Source: Candidatus Aalborgicola lynettensis (lineage in GTDB: Bacteria; Pseudomonadota; Gammaproteobacteria; Burkholderiales; Burkholderiaceae_C). Taken from it: 64,000 nucleotides of DNA. The stretch is from contig JADJZE010000021.1 of the NCBI GenBank assembly GCA_016719405.1, positions 248,001-312,000 on the forward strand. The letters are read 5' to 3'. The position numbers and the translations under genes were made by a program. Shown one piece after another: positions 17,795 to 24,909 of this stretch (position 1 is its first letter; each line of letters opens with the position of its first letter). The notes beneath the pieces are model-generated. The model saw nothing but the letters and a program-made list of their open reading frames with translations, searched no databases and was not told the origin of the DNA.

Positions 17795-18997
17795 TCAAGT
17801 GCGGCCAAAGGCATAGGCGTTCGGTACTTCAATGCCTTCTATCCGTTCAATCAGGCGCAACAAGGGTTTGAGCTCCATGTAGCGGGCGCAGGTGGCGCGC
17901 ATGTAGGCAATGAAGCGGGGCGTGTCGGCCAGGTACTGCGGTTTGCCGTCGCGCAGGGTCAGGCGGGCAAAAATGCCGGCCACCTTGAGGTGGCGCTGCA
18001 GGCCCATCCACTCGACACCCTTGTAGAACTCGCCAAAGTCGTCGCCCACCGGCAGACCGGCTTTGCGGGCCTTTTGCCAGTAGCGAATGGTCACGTCCAG
18101 GCAAAAGTCTTCTTCCCAGCTCAGGAAGGCGTCGCGCATCAGGCTGGCGATGTCGTAGGTGATGGGGCCATAAACCGCGTCCTGAAAGTCCAGCACGCCC
18201 AAACGAGCCCCCACGCTGGTCGCTGTGCTTACTGGGTTGCCCCCCAAGGGGGCTAATTTGCCTTGCGGTGGCCCTGCGGCAAATTGCGCTGTATCTTCGA
18301 CCGAGATCATCAAATTGCGCGGCATGAAGTCGCGGTGCACGTACACGCTGGGCCAGGCCAGGTTGTTCTTGACGATGGCGGCAAAGGCGCTGTCCAGCGT
18401 TTTGCGCTGCGTGGCGTCCAGCGTGAATTGGCGGTGTTCGCCAATGTACCAGTGGGGAAACAACTCCAGCTCGCGCATCAAAAGCGCTTCGTCATAGGGC
18501 GGCAGTACGCCCTCTTGCGAGGCCAGTTGCCATTGGATCAAGGTGTCCACCGCCTCCAGGTACAAGGGCAGTGGCGGTGCCGCGTCGGGCTGGATCACCT
18601 GCATCATGGTCTGGGCGCCCAGATCGGTCAGCAGCATAAAACCGTTGGCCTCGTCCCAGTCCAGAACCTGGGGAACCTTGAGGCCGGCCTGCTGCATCAG
18701 CTGCGCCACCTGAACAAAGGGCTTGCAGTCTTCCTTGTCGGGCGGTGCGTCCATGATGACGAAACTGCTGGCGGGGGCAGCCAGTGGGCTGTCGATGCGC
18801 AGGTAGCGGCGAAAACTGGCATCGGCCGAGGCCAAGCGCAGGGAGGCCGCAACCAGCTGGTGGGCCCCCTGCAAGTCGGCCAGCCAGGCTTCAAATAAGA
18901 CCTTGCGTTGGGGGTCAGCCCACGCCAGTGGCGTCAAGGTACCGGTGGCGGGGGCTGCGGGAATGGGCGTGGGGGTGGGGGCGGGAGTGGGGCTCAT
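17795..18997 (-). CDS. amgK: AmgK-type sugar kinase (aminoglycoside phosphotransferase fold)
   Basis: 400-aa kinase of the APH fold. ASFRRYLRI near the N-terminus, VHRDFMPRNLMIS (catalytic HxDxxxxN) and VLDFQDAVYGPITYDIASL (metal Asp) are clear. Members placed next to lptD, as in Pseudomonas, are AmgK, which phosphorylates N-acetylmuramate/N-acetylglucosamine at C1 for cell-wall recycling. Two oddities are a Pro/Thr-rich leader and an insert of about 28 residues between the catalytic loop and VLDFQDA that is encoded by a palindromic repeat. The partner nucleotidyltransferase murU is not adjacent. It is divergent from lptD. Substrate is inferred from family and context. Confidence 0.83.
   Translation of the reverse strand: MSPTPAPTPTPIPAAPATGTLTPLAWADPQRKVLFEAWLADLQGAHQLVAASLRLASADASFRRYLRIDSPLAAPASSFVIMDAPPDKEDCKPFVQVAQLMQQAGLKVPQVLDWDEANGFMLLTDLGAQTMMQVIQPDAAPPLPLYLEAVDTLIQWQLASQEGVLPPYDEALLMRELELFPHWYIGEHRQFTLDATQRKTLDSAFAAIVKNNLAWPSVYVHRDFMPRNLMISVEDTAQFAAGPPQGKLAPLGGNPVSTATSVGARLGVLDFQDAVYGPITYDIASLMRDAFLSWEEDFCLDVTIRYWQKARKAGLPVGDDFGEFYKGVEWMGLQRHLKVAGIFARLTLRDGKPQYLADTPRFIAYMRATCARYMELKPLLRLIERIEGIEVPNAYAFGRT
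18208..18290 (-). repeat. Palindromic GC-rich repeat inserted in frame in amgK
   Basis: GCCCCCACGCT, GCCCCCCAAGGGGGC (a hairpin at 18239-18253) and GCCTTGCGGTGGCCCTGCGGC occur in the same order as in the metX repeat at 8440. A perfect 8-bp inverted repeat AATTTGCC/GGCAAATT spans 18255-18285. It encodes the extra residues between the catalytic loop and the metal-binding DFQDA motif. Boundaries are approximate. Confidence 0.7.
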
Positions 18998-19090
18998 GGA
19001 TAATCCATTCTACAAAGCCCTGCTGCACCGCTGATTTGGCGCGTTCTTTGGCACCTACTTGTTCATTTTTTTGTGTTCGCCTTTCGCCCC

Positions 19091-21502
19091 ATGCGTGTTC
19101 TGATGCACCCCTCCCAACCGGGGTTGCCCTTTCGTCAATGGTTTTGTTCCAGCGTGGCCGTGATGGCCTGTTTGGTCTTTGCGGGTGCGCCGGTGCGGGT
19201 GCTGGCGCAGGCGCAAGAGGCAAATACCACTGCATCCGTGCACGAGGAGGTTGCGGGTGCGCCGGAGGGGCTGCGGTTGCGCTCCAGTGCGCTGTTGCAG
19301 GAGGCCATTGATCCGGCCCAGAGCAGTGCCGGACCGATTTTTTTGTTGGGCGATCGGATTTCCGGGCATACCGATCGGGAGGTGGTGGTTGAAGGAGACG
19401 CCGTGTTGCGCAAGGCCGGTACGGTGATTCACGCCGACCGGCTGGAATACGACCAATCGACGGACGTGGCCAAGGCGCGCGGCAGTGTGCGCATCAACCG
19501 GGGTGGTAGCGTCTACGAAGGCCCACTGATGGAGCTCAAAGTGGAGCCATTTGAGGGTTTCTTCAATGAGCCGCGTTACCACTTTTTGCAGAACGGGGCA
19601 CACGGACAAGCGTTTCGTGCTGATTTTCTGGACGAGAACCACACCACCGTGACCAACGCCACTTACACCACTTGCCGGCGCACGCCCGGGCCGGATTGGG
19701 TGCCAGACTGGATTCTGCGTGCCAGCCGCATCACGCTGGATAAAGACGAAGACGAGGGCGTTGCAACCGACGCGGTGCTGAGTTTCAAGGGCGTACCGGT
19801 GTTGCCCTTCCCATCGCTGGGATTCCCCCTGAGCGACAAGCGCCGTTCAGGCTTTTTGCCTCCTACCATGGGGGTGGATAGCGTCAACGGGTCGGAATTG
19901 GCGTTGCCTTACTACTGGAACATCGCACCCAACCGCGATGCCACCATCACCCCCACGTTGATGACCTCGCGTGGCGTGGATGTAGGAGGCGAATTGCGCT
20001 ACTTGGAGCCCGGTCACAGTGGTATCGTGCGGGCCAACTACATGGGTGCTGACCGGTTGCGCCATGCGGACCGCTGGGGCGTAGCCTACGTTCACAACGG
20101 GGTTGCTACGGGTTGGCCGCAAGCAGGGGCGATTGGTGTGGCGGCCAATATCAATGTGGTCAGCGATGACAACTACTGGCGCGATTTCACCCGGGCCAGT
20201 TCCACTTTGACGCAACGGTTGTTGCCTAGTTCGGTAGCCGTCGGCGGGGGCCGTGGAAATTTCAGCGTCATGGCGCAGGTATTCAAATGGCAAACGCTGC
20301 AAGACCCCACGGCCATCATTGTTCCGCCCTATGACCGATTGCCCCAACTGAGCGCCCGGTATGCTTTGGCCAATGTGGGTGGTTTTGACGCATCGGTGGA
20401 TATCGACTTCACCCAGTTTGAGTCGGATCGCACGCTGACGCAACAGCCCAATGCACAGCGCATTTTTTCCTTGTTGCAACTGGGTCGCCCGGTGTTGGTT
20501 CCGGCTGGGTTTTTGATACCCAAACTGCAGTTGCACGCAGTGGGGTACCAGTTTGACGCAGACTTGTCGAATGGAGCCCGCACGACGGACAGCGTAGTGC
20601 CCACGTTCAGCCTGGACAGTGGTCTGGTGTTTGAACGCGACACCCATATCCTGGGCCATACGCTGATTCAAACCCTGGAGCCCAGGGCGTTTTATGTGCG
20701 CACGCCGTACCGCAACCAGAGTCTGCAGCCTAATTACGATACCGGCGTCAACGATTTCAATTGGGCCACCATCTTCACGGAGAACAATTTCGTCGGCCAC
20801 GACAAGATTTCGGACAACAACCTGCTCACGCTGGGACTCGCCACCCGTTTTCTGGAACCTGAAAGTGGTGCGCAACTGGCGCGGTTCAGTGTGGCGCAGC
20901 GCTTGCGTTTCGAGGAGCAGCAAGTGACGCTGACCCCCGGGTTGGCGGCGGCGCAGGCCGGTTTTAGTGATGTGCTGCTGGGTGCAACCTTCAACATCAA
21001 TGACCGTTGGTCGCTGGATTCGACCTTGCAGTACAACCCCCGCACTGAACAGTCTGAGCGTTCCACTGTGGGTGCGCGCTACAGCCCGGGGCCGTACCGG
21101 GTGCTCAATGCAGCCTACCGCACGCAGCGCAATGTAAGTGAGCAGATTGATCTAAGTTGGCAGTGGCCACTGAATCCCCTGTGGGGCGATCAGGGGCAGG
21201 CGCAGGGACGTTATTACAGTGTGGGACGGCTGAACTTCAGCGTGGTTGAGCAGCGGCTGGTCGACACGATTTTGGGTGTCGAGTACGATGCAGGGTGCTG
21301 GTTGGGCCGGTTGGTTTTGGACCGGGTACAAACCAGTGTGTCAACCGCAACCAATCGGCTGATGTTTCAGTTGGAGTTTGTGGGATTTACCCGTTTGGGT
21401 TGGGGCGCCAGCCCCCAGGAAACTTTGAAGCGCAGTATTTCACGCTACCAAAACCCGCGTGAGTCGATCGGTCCTAGCAGCCGCTTCAGCAATTACGATT
21501 GA
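19091..21502 (+). CDS. lptD: LPS-assembly outer-membrane protein LptD
   Basis: 803-aa outer-membrane beta-barrel that, with LptE, inserts lipopolysaccharide into the outer leaflet. It has a signal peptide in the first 40-45 residues ending near VLAQAQ, then a jellyroll (OstA) domain (REVVVEGDAVLRKAGTVIHADRLEY, ARGSVRINRGG), then the long barrel with TPTLMTSRGVDVGGELRYL and a C-terminal region ending YQNPRESIGPSSRFSNYD. A conserved Tyr-Asp-Ala-Gly-Cys-Trp occurs late in the barrel. The ATG at 19091 is preferred over a GTG at 19073. surA follows 6 bp later, the usual order, forming an outer-membrane biogenesis operon. Confidence 0.94.
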   Translation: MRVLMHPSQPGLPFRQWFCSSVAVMACLVFAGAPVRVLAQAQEANTTASVHEEVAGAPEGLRLRSSALLQEAIDPAQSSAGPIFLLGDRISGHTDREVVVEGDAVLRKAGTVIHADRLEYDQSTDVAKARGSVRINRGGSVYEGPLMELKVEPFEGFFNEPRYHFLQNGAHGQAFRADFLDENHTTVTNATYTTCRRTPGPDWVPDWILRASRITLDKDEDEGVATDAVLSFKGVPVLPFPSLGFPLSDKRRSGFLPPTMGVDSVNGSELALPYYWNIAPNRDATITPTLMTSRGVDVGGELRYLEPGHSGIVRANYMGADRLRHADRWGVAYVHNGVATGWPQAGAIGVAANINVVSDDNYWRDFTRASSTLTQRLLPSSVAVGGGRGNFSVMAQVFKWQTLQDPTAIIVPPYDRLPQLSARYALANVGGFDASVDIDFTQFESDRTLTQQPNAQRIFSLLQLGRPVLVPAGFLIPKLQLHAVGYQFDADLSNGARTTDSVVPTFSLDSGLVFERDTHILGHTLIQTLEPRAFYVRTPYRNQSLQPNYDTGVNDFNWATIFTENNFVGHDKISDNNLLTLGLATRFLEPESGAQLARFSVAQRLRFEEQQVTLTPGLAAAQAGFSDVLLGATFNINDRWSLDSTLQYNPRTEQSERSTVGARYSPGPYRVLNAAYRTQRNVSEQIDLSWQWPLNPLWGDQGQAQGRYYSVGRLNFSVVEQRLVDTILGVEYDAGCWLGRLVLDRVQTSVSTATNRLMFQLEFVGFTRLGWGASPQETLKRSISRYQNPRESIGPSSRFSNYD

Positions 21503-21508
21503 GAAACC

Positions 21509-22816
21509 ATGAATGTACGTGCGGGGGCGCTGGCCCTGGTTTGTTTTTCAAGTGTGGTGTGGGCAAGCGCGTATGCGCAGGTCGCACAGCCTGCTGATTT
21601 CATTGTGGCGGTAGTTAACTCGGTACCGATCACGCACAGCGAACTGATGGCTGCCGTCAAACGCACGACCCAGGGCCTGCAGCGTCAACGCCAGGTCATT
21701 CCAGCTGCCGATACGTTACGCCGCAAGGTGCTTGATCAAATGATCAGCGACCGGGCGCAACTGCAATTGGCGCAAGAAACTGGAATTCGGGTCGATGATG
21801 CGGCCATCGAACAGGCGGAACTGGATGTCGCTGGGCAGCGGCAGGTGGATCTGCCTACATTGCATAGCCAATTGGTCAAAGAAGGCCTGAGTGTGGAGCA
21901 ATTCCGCACGCAGATCCGGGATAGGCTGATGCTGAGTCGCTTGCATGAGCGAGAGGTGCAATCGCGTATCCGAGTGACCGATGTGGATGTGGATCGTGCG
22001 ATCCAGGAGCAACTGGAGAGCAATAAGGATCCATTTTTGCAAGAAATCAATTTGGCCCAGTTGCTGATTGCTGCGCCGGAAAAAGCAACGCCAGATCAAT
22101 TGGCAAGTTTGTACAAGTACGCTGAAAAAATATTGGCACGGATACGTGGCGGCGAAGATTTTGACCGCTGGGTGCAAAATGTATCGGCCGCTGATCGCAA
22201 CAATGGCGGAAGATTGGGTTTGCGCCGGGCCGATCAGTACCCGCAGTCTTTTGTGCTGGCAACCGAAAAATTGCCGGTCGGTGGGGTGTCTGAAATTGTG
22301 CGTTCAGCGGCGGGTTTCCATATTTTGAAGGTTGTGGAAAAGCGTGCACCGTCGGTGCTGGTGCGCACCGTCCAGCAGACGCGTGCACGGCATATTTTGT
22401 TGCGCCTGTCCGCCGAGATGACCCAAACGGTGGCGCAATCATTGCTGGTGGATTTGAAAAAACAAATTCAAACCGGTCGAGCCACTTTTCAGGACCTGGC
22501 AAGGGCGTATTCGCAAGACGGTAGTGCGGCGCAAGGGGGAGATCTGGGGTGGGCCAACCCCGGTATGTATGTTCCAGAATTTGAAGAGGCGCTCAATCGT
22601 TTGGCCGAGGGTGAAATCAGCAATGCGGTGGTGTCGCGTTTTGGGGTGCATTTGATTGAAATGGTCGAGCGCCGTCGTGTCGATTTGAATCCACGCGATG
22701 TACGCGAAATGGTGCGCAGCCAGCTGCGTGAAAGCCGTTTTCAGGAAACATACACCAGTTGGGCGCAAGAGGTTCGTGATCGCGCGTTTGTGGAAATTCG
22801 CGACACGGTTCAGTGA
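21509..22816 (+). CDS. surA: Periplasmic chaperone / peptidyl-prolyl isomerase SurA
   Basis: 435-aa periplasmic chaperone for outer-membrane proteins. A signal peptide (about residues 1-23, ending SAYAQ) is followed by the SurA N-terminal domain starting at DFIVAVVNSVPITHSELMAAV, then two parvulin domains: the first about residues 180-280, and the second with RARHILLRLS, GRATFQDLARAYSQDGSAAQGGDLGWANPG and FGVHLIEMVERR. It lies 6 bp behind lptD, a main client, and its stop overlaps the region just before rsmA. Length and order of domains are normal. Confidence 0.94.
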   Translation: MNVRAGALALVCFSSVVWASAYAQVAQPADFIVAVVNSVPITHSELMAAVKRTTQGLQRQRQVIPAADTLRRKVLDQMISDRAQLQLAQETGIRVDDAAIEQAELDVAGQRQVDLPTLHSQLVKEGLSVEQFRTQIRDRLMLSRLHEREVQSRIRVTDVDVDRAIQEQLESNKDPFLQEINLAQLLIAAPEKATPDQLASLYKYAEKILARIRGGEDFDRWVQNVSAADRNNGGRLGLRRADQYPQSFVLATEKLPVGGVSEIVRSAAGFHILKVVEKRAPSVLVRTVQQTRARHILLRLSAEMTQTVAQSLLVDLKKQIQTGRATFQDLARAYSQDGSAAQGGDLGWANPGMYVPEFEEALNRLAEGEISNAVVSRFGVHLIEMVERRRVDLNPRDVREMVRSQLRESRFQETYTSWAQEVRDRAFVEIRDTVQ

Positions 22817-22842
22817 ACGTGGGTGACACAACTACCGGATCT

Positions 22843-23670
22843 ATGAAACACATTGCGCGCAAACGGTTTGGCCAGCATTTTCTGACCGATGGCGGCATTA
22901 TTGACGCCATCGTGCGGGTGATTGATCCACGCCCAGGTCAGGCGATGGTGGAAATTGGTCCCGGTTTGGCAGCACTGACACAGCCACTGGTGGAGCGGCT
23001 GGGGCATTTGACGGTCATTGAACTCGATCGCGATTTGGCACAACGCTTGCGCGCGCATGGGCAACTGACGGTGGTTGAGTCGGATGTGTTGAAAGTCGAC
23101 TTTGCGCAATTGCAGAGGGAGTTGGGCGCTTCAAAAAACATAGCAAATACCATGCTGAAAACCGCGCCACCGGATCCGTTGAGCAAGTTGCGCGTGGTTG
23201 GAAATCTACCCTACAACATTTCCACGCCGATCCTCTTTCACCTGTTGGATTGCGTGGATGCCATTGAAGACCAGCATTTCATGTTGCAAAAAGAGGTTGT
23301 CGACCGCATGGTGGCGAAGCCTGCAACGTCAGCTTTTGGACGCCTGAGCGTGATGTTGCAGTGGCGCTATGCCATGGACAACGTGCTGGCAGTTCCACCT
23401 GGCAGTTTTGATCCGCCACCGCGGGTTGACAGTGCGGTGGTGCGTATGCTGCCCCTGGATAAACCGCCTCAACTGGAGGTGTCTTTACTCAGTGAAATGG
23501 TTCAGGTTGCATTCAGCCAGCGGCGCAAACTTTTGCGACACACACTCGGACGATGGCTCGATGCACGCAGTTTCACCGGCACTTTTGATGTGCAACGCCG
23601 GGCTGAAGAAGTACCAGTGGGTGACTACGTCACATTGGTGCAGCAACTAGCCACCGTGCCACAGCCATGA
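22843..23670 (+). CDS. rsmA: 16S rRNA (A1518/A1519) dimethyltransferase
   Basis: 275-aa enzyme that dimethylates two adjacent adenines in helix 45 of 16S rRNA late in 30S assembly. Seen are KRFGQHFLTDGGII, motif I VEIGPGLAALTQPL, IELDRDLAQRL and the catalytic NLPYNISTPILFHLL. The tail ends with FSQRRKLLRHTLG. An insert of about 20 residues (ASKNIANTMLKTAPPDPLSK) precedes motif IV. The ATG at 22843 gives the usual MKHIARKRFGQHF start; a GTG at 22813 overlapping the surA stop is the alternative. It is the third gene of the lptD-surA-rsmA block. Confidence 0.94.
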   Translation: MKHIARKRFGQHFLTDGGIIDAIVRVIDPRPGQAMVEIGPGLAALTQPLVERLGHLTVIELDRDLAQRLRAHGQLTVVESDVLKVDFAQLQRELGASKNIANTMLKTAPPDPLSKLRVVGNLPYNISTPILFHLLDCVDAIEDQHFMLQKEVVDRMVAKPATSAFGRLSVMLQWRYAMDNVLAVPPGSFDPPPRVDSAVVRMLPLDKPPQLEVSLLSEMVQVAFSQRRKLLRHTLGRWLDARSFTGTFDVQRRAEEVPVGDYVTLVQQLATVPQP

Positions 23671-23894
23671 CCACCGCCCGCACCGGGGTGCGAACGGTGA
23701 TGTGCGACTGATTCACGCTGTTGGGTTACGCTGCTGCCAGCCAATAACCCGAGTTGAATGGACTGCTCATGCGCAGTGCCAATGGAGAAACGTCCAACAA
23801 TTTGTCGGTGGGCATTTTCTCACCGACTTCCGTTGCCATTTCGACGCCCGCAACTGACGCTGCTTGTATTGCTGTTCCAGTATTAGCCTCTTTC

Positions 23895-23929
23895 GCCCGT
23901 TCTGCTTGGCTGGTGTGTGCAGAACGGGC
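23895..23929 (-). other. Perfect 11-bp inverted repeat after the barstar gene
   Basis: GCCCGTTCTGC at 23895-23905 pairs exactly with GCAGAACGGGC at 23919-23929, with a 13-base loop. It abuts the stop codon of the barstar-type gene and probably ends or protects the toxin-immunity transcript. No T-tract follows, so it is not called a standard terminator. Confidence 0.5.
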
Positions 23930-24330
23930 TACAGAAAAGAATAGAAACATCGGAACGGTATTTTCCGGTCCCCCCAATAGTCTGCAACGTCACGGAAAAT
24001 GTCTAGCAACTGCTCACGTGCCTCCTTGTCAAATTTGACGTTGGCAGGAATGTGTTCGAGCACCGCAATGAAGCCCGGTTGGGGCCCGGACTTGTGAACC
24101 GGGTCGGTCAAGCTATCGTACAAAGCATCAAAGTTCTTGCCGCTGTTGGTCGGCAGTGTGAACTGCTGACCAATCAGATCGAGCACGTCCTGCTTGGTCT
24201 GCGCGTTGGCCAGATTGGCATACAGGAAATGGTGTCCCAAGCCTTGGGCCGCCTCCTGCAAATCGGGCACCCGAAAGGCCCGAATCGACTGAACGATATT
24301 GGTTCTCACTGTTCGAAGTGGTAATTCCAT
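23929..24330 (-). CDS. Barstar-family ribonuclease inhibitor
   Basis: 133-aa cytoplasmic immunity protein. The middle carries the barstar core: KQDVLDLIGQQFTLPTNSGKNFDALYDSLTD, in which the two Asp of NFDALYD correspond to the barnase-contacting Asp35 and Asp39 of barstar, followed by FIAVLEHIPANVKFDKEAREQLLDIFRDVADYW. About 30 residues precede the core compared with the 90-residue Bacillus protein. It starts 35 bp after the stop of the RNase gene in the same transcript, the expected arrangement. It should block any RNase not yet exported. Confidence 0.88.
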   Translation of the reverse strand: MELPLRTVRTNIVQSIRAFRVPDLQEAAQGLGHHFLYANLANAQTKQDVLDLIGQQFTLPTNSGKNFDALYDSLTDPVHKSGPQPGFIAVLEHIPANVKFDKEAREQLLDIFRDVADYWGDRKIPFRCFYSFL

Positions 24331-24365
24331 TCCCGCTTCTCCTTCTCAAAGTACAAAAATCTGGT

Positions 24366-24755
24366 TCAAGGCAGGATCCTGCGAAAACTCGCGTAGTGAT
24401 CCGCTGTGTAGTAGCAGGCTTCAGGTGCAGTCTTGGGGCCGCCACAAACGATGCGACGCATACCCCTGTGGTGGATGCCCGGCGTTATGACGGTGTATTC
24501 GCGGTAGTGGCCGCGCTTGCTTGCTGGCAACAAACGCTCCCGGTTACCAAACACCACACCATCCTTTTCGAATGCAAACGGGCCGCCTTCGTGTATGCGG
24601 CGGTATGTCTCTTGGCCTTGCTGCGGCAAATGACCTAAAGGAACCGTCGCTTCAACCCCGTCAGTAGCCTTCTCTCGAGCCTGAACTCCAGTTACGGCCA
24701 AGCCGAGAGTCATTAAAACGCCAGTGAGTACTAACTTAACCGCGGTTGCACGCAC
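24366..24755 (-). CDS. Secreted barnase/RNase Sa-type guanyl-specific ribonuclease
   Basis: 129-aa exported RNase of the N1/T1/barnase family. A signal peptide (about 1-26, ending GVQA) is followed by IHEGGPFAFEKDGVVFGNRERLLP, GHYREYTVITPG, RRIVCGG and YYTADHYASFRRI. Glu86 (base), Arg97/Arg101 and His120 (acid) correspond to the catalytic Glu73, Arg83/Arg87 and His102 of barnase, so the enzyme looks active. Two cysteines (104 and 114) could form a disulfide, as in RNase Sa. It is followed by its barstar-type inhibitor. It could serve competition, nutrient scavenging or self-controlled toxicity; the sequence does not decide. Confidence 0.88.
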   Translation of the reverse strand: MRATAVKLVLTGVLMTLGLAVTGVQAREKATDGVEATVPLGHLPQQGQETYRRIHEGGPFAFEKDGVVFGNRERLLPASKRGHYREYTVITPGIHHRGMRRIVCGGPKTAPEACYYTADHYASFRRILP

Positions 24756-24909
24756 CGAAAACCTCTCAAACTGCTCCGGGTAAACCCGATATTTCCAAGC
24801 CAGCGAGTGTCGCGTATTTGCCTCATAAAAGCAAGCCCTCGCTCAATATTTAGGCGCTACAACTCTAGAATGCGCGAACATCTCCAGATGCACATTGGTG
24901 GCGCCGCAA

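Noticed and set aside
23726..23977. 83-aa minus-strand frame between rsmA and the barstar gene, ending FNSGYWLAAA
   Set aside because: It overlaps the barstar gene and its hairpin and shows no family or start signal.
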